DNA from: Mytilus californianus
Taxonomy: Eukaryota; Mollusca; Bivalvia; Mytilida; Mytilidae
Assembly (NCBI RefSeq): GCF_021869535.1
Contig: NW_026262679.1
Location: 80,597,143 to 80,661,142, forward strand
Length of the DNA stretch: 64,000 bases
Direction: 5' to 3'
A program made the position numbers and the translations under genes. The notes beneath the pieces were generated by a model that was given only the letters and a program-made list of their open reading frames with translations, made no database searches and was not told the DNA's origin. Positions 1 through 12,500 of this stretch are shown here, piece after piece (position 1 is the stretch's first letter; each line of letters starts with the position of its first letter).

Positions 1-910
1 AAAATTTAAGATGTTGATGAAATTCTAGCGCAAATTGTGAAAAATGACAAGAATAAATGCAATGAATGGAGTGTAAATATAGGCATTTGGAACATATGCC
101 AAACAGGTCAACAATAACATGTACAATGTACATGTAAAAGTCTGAAGGTCAGTATCTTTGGCTTCATTCCGTCATTTATAATTAGTACACTGTGATGCTT
201 TACTATATGTAATCTATCTACTTACAACTTGTTTTACATGTAAACATTACTAAAGATATACTCTTTGCTTGTGGCAGTTGTATAGCTCATGATTGATATC
301 TCTTTTAATTTATACAAATAAAGAATTGAGATGTCAAAGTTTTTTCATTATGGAAAATAACATTGTAAGTTTTTAAGACGTGAGGGCAAAAAAAACTTAC
401 ACATTTGGTTTATCTGTATACATAAGGTACATGAAAACAGTTGAGTTATTATGTAAGATCATTTTCTGGTTCCTCTTTTGAACATTTGTTTATATAAAAC
501 CACAAAAATACATGACAAGAATTCACTTTTTTGTTACCTTTGTTCACCTGGTGAGACAAAAAAGTTGTCACCAATACATTTCTAGGACAATATAAACTAT
601 GAAATGTATTTTAGTTTTCTATCATTTGATTGCTGCCACTTGACATCTACCCCAAATCTTTTATTCATATTTCTTTGACTCTGCATCTGTTGCCTATCTC
701 TTTTTACTCTCTTTATTTTTCATCTTTTCATGGCTAGGTACCAATCTCTTACATGCATCCCCCGAGGGTGAATGGGGTATATAGATATGGTCACCTTGGT
801 CTTCTTCCTACCCTCGCCAAAGTGGGGTGTAAGTCTGACTGAATGGGGTGATGAAATTAGCAGCCAATTCTGTTTGGTCAGAATTGGGATATCAAATCTG
901 ATGCCTTTTT
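1..910. other. Upstream flank or 5' intron, no gene seen
   Basis: AT-rich DNA without an ORF over 60 codons or a recognisable exon. It lies upstream of the first coding exon and could be intron or intergenic. The piece from about 740 to 870 is richer in G and C ('cccgaggg', 'gaatggggt') and looks like repeat remnant, but I cannot name it. Confidence 0.5.
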
Positions 911-2275
911 TAGCTCACCTGGCCCAAAGGGCCAAGTGAGCTTTTCTCATCACTTGGCGTCCGTCGTCCGGCATCGTCCGGCGTCGGCGTTAACCCTTTA
1001 CATTTTGAACTTCTTCTAGAGAACCACTGAATGGAATGAAACCAAACATGGCATGAATGTTCCTTATGAGGTGCTGACCAAGTGTTGTTACTTTGTAGCC
1101 GATCCATCATCCAAGATGGCCGCCAGCGGGGGACTTAGTTTAACATAGGACCCTATGGGAAATGCATACAAATGACTTCTTTTAGAGAACCACTAAATGG
1201 AATGAAACCAAACATGGCATGAATGTTTCTTATGAGGTGCTCACCAAGTGTTGTTACTTTGTAGCCAATCCATCATCCAAGATGGCCGCCAGCGGGGGAC
1301 TTAGTTTAACATAGGACCCTATGGGAAATGCATACAAATGACTTCTTTTAGAGAACCACTGAATGGAATAAAACAAAACATGGCATGAATGTTCCTTATG
1401 AGGTGCTGACCATGTGTTGTTACTTTGTAGCCGATCCATCATCCAAGATGGCCGCCATCGGGGAACTTAGTTTAACATAGGACCCTATGGTAAATATATA
1501 CAAATGTCTTCTTTTAGAGAACCACTGAATGGAATGAAACCAAACATGGCATGAATGTTCCTTATGAGGTGCTGACCAAGTGTTGTTACTTTGTAGCCTA
1601 TCCATCATCCAAGATGGCCGCCAGCGGGGGACTTAGTTTAACATAGGACCCTATGGGAAATACATAAAAATGTCTTCTTTTAGAGAACCACTGAATGGAA
1701 TGAAACCAAACATGGCATGAATCTTCCTTATGAGATGCTGACCAAGTGTTGTTACTTTGCAGCCGATCCATCATCCAAGATGGCCGCCAGCGGGGGACTT
1801 AGTTTAACATAGGACCCTATGGGAAATACATACAATTGTCTTCTTTTAGAGAACCACTGAATGGAATTGAACCAAACATGGCATGAATGTTCCTTATGAG
1901 TTGCTGACCAAGTGTTGTTACTTTGCAGTCGATCTATCATCCAAGATGGCCACTAGGGGGGGGGGGCTTAGTTTAACATAGGACCCTATGGGAAATACAT
2001 ACAAATGTCTTCTTTTAGAGTACCACTGAATGGAATGAAACCAAACATGGCATGAATGTTCCTTATGAAGTGCTGACCAAGTGTTGCTACTTTGTTGCCG
2101 ATTTACTGTTCAAGATGGCCACCAGGATATTTTATTAAATAACGGGACCAATATTTATCAAAATTTGGCCTCAATCATTATTTGGGTATCTGTTATGATT
2201 TTTATCTATCTTTACATGATTTCTAAAACCAAAGTAGAGTCAGGTGAGCGACACAGGCTCTTGAGAGCCTCTAGT
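911..2275 (+). repeat. Bivalve dispersed repeat (GCTCACCTGGCCC family) with 166-bp tandem core
   Basis: The left end reads TAGCTCACCTGGCC and the right end holds GTCAGGTGAGCGA, which gives short inverted ends. The core (about 1015-2130) is some seven copies of a 166-bp unit, marked by 'gagaaccactgaatgg' at 1185, 1351, 1517, 1683, 1849 and 2018 and by 'catcatccaagatggcc'. The right end runs into 'ctcttgagagcctctagt'. The 60-odd-codon minus-strand ORFs here that share MDRLQSNNTWS are one sequence read repeatedly, not genes. The same family appears at 9298. No transposase is seen, so it is non-autonomous. Confidence 0.8.
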
Positions 2276-2489
2276 TTGAGATTGCCACCCTGAGTGGCCT
2301 CTCTACTTATAAAAGAAAGCCTGCAATAACTTTTTGAGGGGTCTGTAAGTGGTCTGCTGCAAGGCAAGATTTCTTCCCCTATCCAATATACCATAGATTT
2401 CCAGTGGCAGTTCAAATTCCACTCACCCCCTTTTTCATTCCTAGGATGCGTCCTTTCAGAATCTATTTATTGATTGTATTAATTGTCAG

Positions 2490-2566
2490 TAGTTTCCCAT
2501 TCTGAATATGCATGAAATAATTGCCACTGGACCTTGAGCAAGCAAAAATCAATCAATCAATTTTAT
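2490..2566 (+). repeat. 3' end of a dispersed repeat with ATCA tail
   Basis: The stretch 'gaatatgcatgaaataatt' followed by 'gccactggaccttgag' and an (ATCA)n tail is a mussel repeat end I recognise. It sits about 65 bases before the acceptor of coding exon 1. Confidence 0.5.
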
Positions 2567-2631
2567 ATGCAAGCTAGATATTTTGTAACAGCAGAATTTA
2601 GGTGTCTTAGTAAACTGGTTTTTTTTTACAG

Positions 2632-2675
2632 AGGAAAGCTTTATGGCATTTTCAACGACAGAATCACCAGTTTAT
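2632..2675 (+). CDS. ARHGEF28: ARHGEF28/AKAP13-like RhoGEF, coding exon 1 (start codon)
   Basis: This is the first coding exon of a Rho guanine-nucleotide exchange factor of the ARHGEF28 (p190RhoGEF)/AKAP13 group; that family activates RhoA through a DH-PH module. A pyrimidine-rich tract and AG (2630-2631) precede 11 bases of 5' UTR. ATG at 2643 then gives MAFSTTESPVY, and a GT donor follows at 2676. The short start ending in SPVY, joined to G in the next exon, matches the family beginning '...APLYG'. Because the exon opens with an acceptor, at least one non-coding exon and the promoter lie upstream. The eight exons together give 398 open codons with all phases agreeing. Whether this is the orthologue of ARHGEF28, of AKAP13 or of their ancestor cannot be decided without the rest of the protein. 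Confidence 0.8.
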
Positions 2676-3487
2676 GTAAGTTATTTCATTATGCCAACAG
2701 TAAGAATTCATAATTTGATACCATATTGCTTGGAATTAAAATATTGCCAGCAATACATTTATAAGCATGATTCTATGTGTTAACTTTCAATTATACATTG
2801 TCCATGCGTGTACATGAGTATACATTATTTGGCATTAGACTTGCTTTTTATATGTTCTAACAAAATCAATTAGTGTAATGGTATATATGCATATGTGGAT
2901 GTTCCTTTTCTGGGAATTTAGAGAATTAATTCCAATTTGACATAATGAAAATCATTGGAAATTAACATTTATACATGAGGAATAATGATCACTTCATACA
3001 TGCTCACCATAAAATATGTTCATGGCATACACAAGAAAGGATATGTATATGTACTTGTATCTATCAAGCAATATCTTCTTTGTGAATTGTTACAATAATA
3101 CTATGTACTAGTAGTATTATAAATATACACGACCAAAATTACTCCATGTTAAATTAATATTGATTGACATATATCCATTATTAATTATATTTTCTCAATT
3201 TATATATTTTTCCATTTTTGTATGAAAAAAATGTACATTTAAAATCTACGCATTTTTAATAGTATTAAATTAGCAATGGACTTCATGGAAAACCTACTTC
3301 ATGGTTTTCCGTGTACATGTATATCATGTTCCAATCAATTTTTTATAAATGTTGCATCCAATCGAAGTGTTGTATCAGCTGTAGTAATTATCAACAACTC
3401 ATTACTCTTTGTAAATATAAATTTGTAAAGACCATTTCACTGAAGAAGAAGAAATCAACATTTAGATATTATATGATATATTTACAG

Positions 3488-3626
3488 GGTGGCAACATTA
3501 TCACAATAGAGATACCAGAAGAAGCCAATGTTCGACCTCCACTGTATTTTGTATATGAAGGTTCTAATCAGCGACATATTACCCTAGGGCATTACCATCA
3601 AGGAAAAGTTCAGTCATTAATTCCAG
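3488..3626 (+). CDS. ARHGEF28: ARHGEF28/AKAP13-like RhoGEF, coding exon 2
   Basis: Acceptor TTTACAG ends at 3487 and donor GTTTGT begins at 3627. The exon enters in phase 0 and leaves after one base. It encodes protein residues about 12-57, with the stretch PPLYFVYEGSNQRHI. This matches the N-terminal beta-rich segment of vertebrate p190RhoGEF, where 'FYFTYDGSHQRHV' is followed by 'VLQSSVPG'; the mussel has VQSLIP at the same place. AKAP13 has the related 'FYLVFLGSTLRHC'. The closer likeness to ARHGEF28 than to AKAP13 is the main reason for the symbol used. The exon is also open upstream in the intron, but only the part after the acceptor is conserved. Confidence 0.88.
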
Positions 3627-3794
3627 GTTTGTATTTTTTACTATGATAAATTATATTCATTGAAGGTAATAATAAATACAATTTTAAATGTGCATCAAAA
3701 AAGATTTGGAGGATTATTGGAGTACTTTATGCATACCCCACATCTGTGCCAGTATTCAATGCACAGTTGTAGTGATATCAACATCAAGCAAATA

Positions 3795-3990
3795 ATTTTG
3801 CTTAAACCAGTGATAGAGGCAGTCTTTCCTGCTTAAAACTCTGATGGGGACAGTCTTGCCTGCTTAAACCTGTGCTAGAGACAAGTCTCTCCTGCTTAAA
3901 CTTGTGTTAGGGAGTCTTTCCTGCTTAACCCTTTGCTATAGGCAGTCTTTTCTGCTTAAACCTATGCTAGGGACAGTCTTTCCTATAGTT
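3795..3990 (+). repeat. Degenerate minisatellite, about 40-bp unit
   Basis: Five to six diverged copies of a unit built around 'cctgcttaaacctgtgctag' and 'gacagtctttcctg'. Unit length varies from about 38 to 45 bases. It lies shortly after coding exon 2, in intron 2, and has no coding potential. Confidence 0.75.
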
Positions 3991-4196
3991 TGTCAGTGAG
4001 GTGTCAAATTTTGCTCTATGTTAAAGCCCAATTGGGATTTGAGATAAAGAACAGCAACAAAAAGGACTTTCTTGGCTTAAGGTCATATTTAGTACATTGG
4101 GATGTTGAGTATGCATTTATTAAACCATATATCCTGTTAATTCCATCACATGCATGTCATAGCATCATAAAAATGTTAATATAAAAGTGTGTTTAC

Positions 4197-4272
4197 CTGA
4201 CCTATATTCCACACTTGTTTTATGTTTAAAAATACCTGAGCTACATTCCACACTTGTAAATGTTTAAAAAAA
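4197..4272 (+). repeat. Two-copy direct repeat
   Basis: Two copies of roughly 'acctgacctatattccacac' plus 'ttgttttatgtttaaaa' lie head to tail, about 40 bases apart. Confidence 0.6.
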
Positions 4273-5450
4273 ACTATCTCAGGAAATGTAAGTTGCACAG
4301 TGATACAAACATAAAATTCAGCATCAAATTTGTATCCCCTATTGTCTTTGATGATATCAGGGGTTAATTTGACATTTTGTTTTTGAGGCATGTGTCCATT
4401 TAATTTAGAAATTTATACAATTTTGCATGAATTGAAAGATAAATTTCAGGTGAAATCGGATATTAAAAAAATTTGCATGTGAAATAGGCCTATATTTAGA
4501 TTAAAATTGTGTTGCAGATTAATGCCTGAGAGTTTACATCAAAATCGGCGCTGTAATTTGTAAGATCATCCAAAGTTGTATAAAGATGCACTTCACATGT
4601 AGGCAAAAGTAGATAAATTTGACCTACTTACATGCTTGATTTATTTTGATTCAAGTTTATACAAAAGCATATATCTCAAACACCCAATAACTTTTATGAT
4701 AACAAAACCTGTAATTGATTGATTCTTTTAGAATTTAAGTGTTTACCCCAAGCATGTTTAGCATGGATAGACGCTATGCCCTTTTTAAATGATGCCATGC
4801 CCTTTTTTTTGTTTTACTAAATGACACCATGCCCTTTTTTCACTTCTTTGGAAGACACCATTGTCTCAAAAATGCCCTTTCTTCCTGTCTTCATGTTTCT
4901 GACAAGTTTATGACCCTCAGCTAATTAACATTTACAACAGGTGTTATAAAGTTGTGATTACAGTTAATCCGCTTATCACCATCAGCATCGGATGGGTCAC
5001 TTATCTGTTAATAATTATTAATAAACCTCATAATTGACCACCAAAAATATTTTTCCCCAGTAAAATCAGTCAGTCGGCATTTTAATTTCAATATTTCTCA
5101 AGGCCAACGACCACAATTTGCAGTTCGTTTGTCGTAGTTTCGTCATTTGAACAAAATTGTTTTCCCCCGGACAGTTCGCTTTTTATTAATTTTAATATTT
5201 CTAAAATGATCACAATTTGCAGTTTGTTTGTCATAGTTTCGTCAAATGATCGTATTTTTGTGATCTTTGGTATAAAACATTCAATTGTGATTAAAAAGAT
5301 AGAACTATATTCAAAACATCCAGAAAAGTTTTCACGAGTCAAACAGGTGCTTCCTTTACTGTTTACGATATACTGCGCATGCGTGAAAGTATTCCTATGA
5401 ATTTATAGACACTAAAACGTAAAATACGAAATAAATTTAGTTTAAAATAA
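4273..5450. other. Intron 2 stretch, no gene seen
   Basis: AT-rich intron. The 'atgccctttttt' word recurs (about 4779, 4799, 4828, 4871) and again at 6380-6480, so degenerate repeat DNA is likely. 5090-5240 holds a short direct repeat built on 'cacaatttgcagttcgtttg'. No supported exon. Confidence 0.45.
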
Positions 5451-5454
5451 TGAA

Positions 5455-5645
5455 AGAGACAAATATAGTTTTGCCGTTTGAATGGTTTTACACTAGTAAT
5501 TTTTGGGGCCCTTTATAGCTTACTGTTCGGTGTGAGCCAAGGCTCCGTGTTGAAGACCGTACTGTGACCTATAATGGTTTACTTTTATAAATTTTGACTT
5601 GGATGGAGAGTTGTCTCATTGGCACTCATACCACATCTTCTTATA
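5455..5645 (+). repeat. Mussel dispersed repeat, 3' part
   Basis: Carries 'ttggggccctttatagctta' and 'gttgtctcattggcac' followed by 'cataccacatcttctta'. The reverse complement of the same region is at 57922-58330. I recognise this family as very abundant in Mytilus sequences; its class is unclear to me. Confidence 0.75.
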
Positions 5646-8227
5646 TCTACTTACTAAGCAAATCAAATTCAAAAAGTGATAATTTACTGCCTTTTTTAAA
5701 AACAAACCAATCCGTAGATGAATCCGGATTCATTCTGAATTTATTATCTACTTGTCACTTCCCGTTTACATTTCATTTGTAAATCGAAAGTAAACGTGAT
5801 CAATTCTCGATTAATTTACAATTTACAGTTATTAGAATCGTTCCAATAAGAATTTGTACAATTCTTTGGTTCCAACTTTATAGAAATGAATTATAAATAT
5901 CGATCTAAACGTTTTATAAGGATATTGATTATGCAGTTTAATAGTCTTACAAAGTTCTACAAGTTCATTTATACTGTGAATCCTGGTTTAGAAAAAAGGG
6001 GCCCAACTTTTGTTGATCAGAACTGTCCCCTGAAACTAATTGAAGTGAAATTTTGAACTAGATTTTCAGATCTTATATCCTAATCTTGATATTTAAGTGC
6101 CACATCAGTCAAATCATGTAATTACTGCCTAGTAAATTTATGCCTTAGTCCTTCAAAGTCTGACAAAGATGTATAGCTAGTAATATACATACATCCTTGA
6201 TCCCTTGTTCTTACCCGAAATAATGTTGATTTTCATCTTTATTTAAAGATTATATACAATATTATTTTGAAACAATACACTTGCTATCTTGAGTTCTGAT
6301 TCCATCAACAACTGCAAGTCCATATTTACCAATGCAATATGACAATTTATTGCCTTTCTTGTTTTCAGCATAGTTGTAGATGCCCTTTTGTTAATTTTCC
6401 ATACACTGTAGGTGCCCTTTTTATAAATTTTTGCGTGCTCTAGATGCCCTTTTTCAATCAAGTTACCATGCCCTTTTTGTGTGATAGGGGAAACACTAGA
6501 ATTTTAACATCATGTTTTTGGGTAGAAAAGAAATGTGACAAGTATAAAAGTACTGTAAATATATGTTTTAAACCAATACCTCTCTTTGATCTTTTATTTG
6601 TATGATTTACCTCCCTTACACTACATTAACTGTCCTTCATAAAAAGTTAACAATAAACATCCATAAATAATTTATCAAGGTGTTAACAATGCTTGTTTTT
6701 CACTCCTTTTCAACTGATTTTCAGCAGATTTCATGAAAAAGGGGGTTGGCGGACAAAAGAAAGATTAAGAATCATGTTCTATCATGTTCTATGATAAATA
6801 TTTCATCAAACAATCCTGATATTGTGAATGTAAAATTGTCCGAAACATTGTACCAACAATTTAAAAATGGTTGTTTGCATAGAACATGTCTTAATTGCTT
6901 TACTGAGCTGATACATGTAGTAATGCAAAACGAAAAGGAACAATAAAATAAAATTTTAATTATTAGCATGATTAGCTGGTATATAATTTTGGCAGGAGTC
7001 TATTTAGAAAAGAAAGCATTTTTTTTGCTCCAAATTTAAACACTCAATTTGCCTGCTTGCTAGTGCCAATTCTTTTCCTATGTTCAAAGTGTATAAAATA
7101 TAATGTTTGTATTAAAGAATGTGCATTTTTTTTATGTAAATGTTTGAAATTTTATAGTGCTAATTCTTTTTATAACCTTGAAAGTTCGTGAAATATTCAG
7201 AGCTCCTTGATTTACAGGTTATAGCGTTGAATGATTAGTCTAATCTTAGAGTACATCCATGGTTAGGTGAAGTCTGATTTAGAACATAAACTGACATTTC
7301 CTTAATGTGCAACCCTGCATTAGTGATAAAATAAAGTTCTATGCATGTTTATTTTTTGTATTCAAAGTTGAATTGCCTTAAAAGTTATTAGCTGTCTTCA
7401 ATAATTATTTGTTTGACACTTTGCAAATGGTTTTTATTAAGTTTAAAAAATGTACACTGCATAGTTAATTATCTGGTTTAGTGTTTGATTTGTGTTGTTT
7501 TTGTCAACGTTAATTGAATTTCTATTGATTTTTAGAATTTCAATTTCTATTTGAAAAAAAACCAAGTTGGATTGACCTTGAAAAAGCAATTGTCATGTTC
7601 CATAAACAAGTGCAAACAGAAATTGTAATACAGCATATAAATCCTGTAATTGACAGTAACTAATAAAGATTTTTATGTGCCGTTTTATTGACATTGATTT
7701 TTGTCGTCATTAGGCAATAATCAGTCATGTGATAAAGTAGTTAGAGCTTCAATGTCTCTCGTTCCTAATGTAAGTGTAGTAGTTTCAAATAATTGGAAGA
7801 AATAGAGACAAATGAGATTACATGAAAACTCTTACTTTTCAAGGTTATTATTTTCTTCCTACAGAGTTTTAGCCTTTTTTTTTATTTTAATAGGATTATT
7901 TGCTTAACATTTGTCAACTGCTTTAAAATATTTACAAAATGTTAAAGCCGCGAGAATAATAACTGCCGCAAACTCTCTTGAAAAAGAGACATAAATCAGT
8001 TGAACAGATGGTAGGAAAACACTCACAGTAACCTAATTTACAATATGAGGAAATAATACAGATATATATTTCCTGCATTGTAATATGAAAAACTATTTAT
8101 AATGGATGGATAATTGTTGAATGGATGTGTAACATCCAGTGGCAAATTAAATGCATTTTCAGGAGAGAACATGTTAATATGATGTGAATATGATCTCTGC
8201 TTTGTACTAGACTGACACACTGAGCCA
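5646..8227. other. Intron 2 stretch, no gene seen
   Basis: AT-rich intron with only short ORFs that overlap on both strands. 6606-6622 has 'ttacctcccttacactac', part of the motif found in the hairpins at 10268 and 15088. No exon, RNA gene or complete repeat recognised. Confidence 0.45.
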
Positions 8228-9160
8228 GATTTTTAGCCTGCTGCATATATGTTCACACAAGGTGTTATTTTGTTACGTTTTATGCCCCCGCCATAGAGGA
8301 GGGGGCATTAAGTTTTACCCTTGTCTGTCTGTACGTCCGTCCGTACGTTCCAAAGTTGGTTTCCGTTCTCTAACTTTAGTTTTCCTCAACCATATGTTAT
8401 GAAACTTTTACACAATGCTTATTACCACAAAACACAGATCAAGTTTGAATTTTGGTGGCGTCACTATAACTGTTCTAGAGTTATGCCCCTTTACAAAAGG
8501 AAAAATTGCTGAATTTTTCGTTTCCATTCTCTAACTTTAGTTTGCCTCAAGCAAATGTTATGAAACGTATATACAATGCTTATTACCACATAATACAGAT
8601 CAAGTTTAAAGTTGGATGGTGTCACTTTTACTGTTCTTGAGTTATGCCTCTTTATAAACATAAAAATTGCTGAATTTTTGTTTCCGTTCTCTAAATAGAT
8701 ATAAGAAGATTTTTAGCCTGCTGCATATATGTTCACACAAGGTGTTATTTTGTTACTTTTTATGCCCCCGCCGTAGTGGAGGGGGCATTAAGTTTTACCC
8801 TTGTCCGTCTGTACGTCCCAAACTAACTTTAGTTTGCCTCAACCAAATGTTATGAAACTTTTACACAATGCTTATTACCACAAAATACAGATCAAGTTTG
8901 AATTTTGGTGGTGTCACTTTTAACATTCTAGAGTTATGCCTGTTTACAAATGTAAAATTGCTGAATTTTTCGTTTCTGTTCTCTAACTTAAGTTAGCCTC
9001 AACAAAATTTATGACACTTATACACTATACTTATTACCACAAAACTCAGATCAAGTACAAATTTGGGTAGCGTCCTTTTACCGTTCTTCAGTTATGTCCC
9101 TTTAAACTTTATATTATATGTAAGCGGGGGTATCATCTGTGTCCATGGGACACATTCCCC
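8228..9160 (+). repeat. Bivalve repeat (ATGCCCCCGCC family) with 480-bp tandem duplication
   Basis: The left end TATGCCCCCGCC at 8281 recurs at 8761, and the 50 bases in front of each ('gatttttagcctgctgcata') are also repeated (8228 and 8708). The offset is exactly 480. Inside are shorter units with 'ctctaactttagtttgcctc' and 'acaatgcttattaccaca'. The right end 'aagcgggggtatcatctgtg' at 9122 pairs loosely with the GC-rich left end. No coding capacity. Confidence 0.8.
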
Positions 9161-9297
9161 ATTTATTTTTTTCTGAGTCACTGTGTAGATGCAGAACATG
9201 CATTTTCATGGTCGAGTTTTTTCAAAACTTTAATACCATTTTAACATCACTTTTGTTTATAAAGTGTAATTAGATTTACAATGTAAGGAAATTTTTT

Positions 9298-9810
9298 TGC
9301 TCACCTGGCCCTTTAGTGAGCTTTTTTCATCACTTGGCATCCATCGTCCGTCATCATCTGTTAACTACGGAGACAAATTTAACCAAACTTGGCCACAATC
9401 ATTATTTGGGGTATCTGGTTTAAAAAATGTGTCCGCTGACCTCGCCAGCCAACCAAGTTGGCCGACATGGCTAAATAGAACATAGGGGTAAAATGCAAGT
9501 TTTGTCTATTAATTTGAAAACCATTATAAATAGAGAAAATCTGACAGGGGTAAAAAAATGTTCAGAATGATGAGCTCTACCAATTGTTCATATACTTCAA
9601 AACTGTCAGACAACTTTTTATAGGAGTTATTGCCCTTAAATGACAAATTTTACCATTTTTTTCATTTTTGCCTATTATCTTGAAAACTATAATAGATAGA
9701 TAGAAACTTTAGACTGCAAAAATGATCAGCAAGACAAGTTCTACAAATAAGTCTGCATGGTCGAAATAGTCAGTCAACTCCTTATTAGAGTTTTTGCCCT
9801 TTGATGATGA
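9298..9810 (+). repeat. Older GCTCACCTGGCCC-family element, left part
   Basis: The element starts 'gctcacctggccctttagtg'. It holds two diverged subunits marked by 'tagatagatagaaacttt' and 'actccttatt...gttattgccc'. It is interrupted at 9811 by the 2.9-kb element and resumes at about 12718 with 'accaattttttgtgtttttg'. Confidence 0.75.
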
Positions 9811-10267
9811 TTTTTATACGACCGCAAAAAAATTTTGTGGTCGTATATTGGTATGACGTTGGCGTCGTCGTCGTCCGGCGTCGTCGTCGTCGTCCGGCGT
9901 CGTCGTCCGAATACATATTGGTTTTCGCACTCTAACTTTAGTTTAAGTGAATGGATCTTTTTGAAATTTGACCATAAGGTTAAATACCACAAAAGGAAGG
10001 TTGGGATTGATTTTGGGGGTTATGGTACCAACAGTTAAGGAATTAGGGGCCAAAAAGGGGCCAAAAATGAGCATTTTCTAGTTTCCAGACAATATCTGTG
10101 GAACGGTGTATGGATCTCTCTGAAATTATACTACAAGTTTCCATACCACAAAGGGATGGTTAGGATTTGCTTTGGGGGGTTATGGCTCAAACCGTTTAGG
10201 AATTAGGGGCAAAAAAGGGGGAAAAATAAGGTTGTCCTGGTTAATGGACAAATACTTTAGTACAAAA

Positions 10268-10345
10268 CATAATTTAAAGCAGTGTAAGGGAGATAAATCA
10301 AATACATCATTGAAATTATCTCCCTTACACTGCTTTTAAATTATG
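10268..10345 (+). repeat. 29-bp-stem hairpin in copy 1
   Basis: The left arm (10268-10296, core GCAGTGTAAGGGAGATAA) and right arm (10316-10345, core TTATCTCCCTTACACTGC) are complementary over 29 bases apart from one extra T. The loop is about 19 bases. A second, related hairpin follows at 10382-10443. Confidence 0.9.
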
Positions 10346-10381
10346 TATAAAGTAATGGTTAATGAACAATAAAGATAATCT

Positions 10382-10443
10382 AAAACAGTGTAAGGGAGGT
10401 AATCCAAATACAACATTTTGGTTACTTCCCTTACACTGCTTTT
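10382..10443 (+). repeat. Second hairpin in copy 1
   Basis: The arms AAAACAGTGTAAGGGAGGTAA and TTACTTCCCTTACACTGC pair over about 21 bases with two mismatches. The stem sequence is the same GTGTAAGGGAG word as in the hairpin just upstream. Confidence 0.85.
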
Positions 10444-10914
10444 AAATTATGTTTAAAGAAATGCATATTTATAAAGGAAGACCAGTTAAAATATCTGCAA
10501 ATGTTTTCATCTTTTTTTTTTACAAAAAAATCCTTATGAAAGATTTGACACTATATTTTTATTAATTCTATTATAAAATAGATTAAGTTAGCACTATGGT
10601 AAATTTAAATGGGTAATTATGGTTGCCAACTCCATTGGAAATTTGAATTGAGATTATGACCATATCTTGAGGGAAAGAATTTTTTGGGGGAAAAAGGGGG
10701 GGGGGGGGGGGATAAAAAGAAATTGTGGGGGGCCAATTTTTTCTCATTTCAGATTTCAGAAATTAAAAAGAATTATTCTTCAAATATTATTTTTTTTTCA
10801 AATTTCAAATATTGAAAAATTTCAAGAAGTAATCTTTAATTGCACAGTATGGCGCATTAGATTTGTAAAATCTTTGATCACATTTATTTATTTGTTATGC
10901 CGAATCTAACAGTG

Positions 10915-12500
10915 TATTTAGATTTTTAATTTTGGGTCCAGTTTTCAAATTGGTCTACATTAATGTCCAAAGGATCCAAAATTAAACTTTGTTTGATTTT
11001 AGCAAAAATTGAATATATGAGGTTCTTTGATATGCTGAATCTAAACATGTATTTAGATTTTTGATTTTTGGCCCAGTTTTCAAGTTGGTCCAAATTGGGG
11101 TCCAAAATTAAACTTTGTTTGATTTCAACAAAAATTGAATATATGGGGTTCTTTGATATGCTGAATCTAACCATGTATTTAGATTTTTTATTTGTGGACC
11201 CCGTTATCTAATTGGTTCATATTGAGGTCAAAAGGGTCCAAAATTAAACTTTGTTTGATTTCATCTAAAATTGAATTATTGGGGTTCTTTGATATTCCAA
11301 ATCTAACCGTGTATTTAGGTTTTTAATTTTGGGTCCTGTTTTTTAAATTGGTCTACATTGAGGTCCAAAGGGTCCAAAATTAAACTTAGTTTGATTTTGA
11401 CAAAAATTGAATTCTTGGGGTTCTTTGATTTGCTGAATCTAAACATGTGTTTATATTTTTGATTATGGGCCCAGTTTTCAAGTTGGTCCAAGTTAGGGTC
11501 CAGTATTTAAACTTTGTTTGATTTCAACAAAAATTGAATATATGGGGTTCTTTGATATGCTGAATCTAAACATGTATTTAGATTTTTGATTATGGGCCCA
11601 GTTTTCAAGTTGGTCCAAATTGGGGTCCAAAATTAAACTTTGTTTGATTTCAACAAAAATTGAATATATGAGGTTCTTTGATATGCTGAATCTAACCATG
11701 TATTTAGATTTTTTATTTGTAGCCCCGCTATCAAATTGGTTCATATTGAGGTCAAAAGGGTCCAAAATTAAACTTTGTTTGATTTCATCGAAAATTGAAT
11801 TATTGGGGTTCTTTGATATGCCAAATCTAACCGTGTTTTTTAGATTTTTAATTTGGGTCCCGTTTTTTAAATTGGTCTTCATTGAGGTCCAAAGGGTCCA
11901 AAATTAAACTTAGTTTGATTTTAACAAAAATTGAATTCTTGGGGTTCTTTGATATGCTGAATCTAAACATGTGTTTAGATTTTTGATTATGGGCCCAGTT
12001 TTCAAGTTGGTCCAAGTTGGGGTCCAAAATTAAACTTTTTTTGATTTCAACAAAAATTGAATATATGGGGTTCTTTGATATGCTGAATCTAACCATGAAT
12101 TTAGATTTTTTATTTGTGGGCCCCGCTATCAAATTGGTTCATATTGAGGTCAAAAGGGTCCAAAATTAAACTTTGTTTGATTTCATCAAAAATTGGATTA
12201 TTGGGGTTCTTTGATATTCCAAATCTAACCGTGTATTTAGATTTTTAATTTTAAGTCCCGTTTTTTAAATTGGTCTACATTAAGGTCCAAAGGGTCCAAA
12301 ATTAAACTTAGTTTGATTTTAGCAAAAATTGAATTCTTGGGGTTCTTTGATATGCTGAATCTAAACATGTGTTTAGATTTTTGATTATGGGCCCAGTTTT
12401 CAAGTTTGTCCAAGTTGGGGTCCAAAATTAAACTTTGTTTGATTTTAACAAAAATTGAATATATGGGGTTCTTTGATATGCTGAATCTAACCATGTATTT
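10915..12500 (+). repeat. Tandem array of 126-136 bp units in copy 1
   Basis: About twelve copies marked by 'gttctttgatatgctgaatc' and 'ggtccaaaattaaacttt'. Units alternate between about 126 and 136 bases, giving a higher-order period. Because 126 is a multiple of three, the minus strand shows chained ORFs with SISKNPIYSIFVEIKQSLIL. I do not regard these as genes. Confidence 0.85.

Noticed and set aside
910-1940. Four related 62-66 codon minus-strand ORFs sharing MDRLQSNNTWS
   Set aside because: They are the same 166-bp tandem repeat read once per unit; no separate gene evidence.
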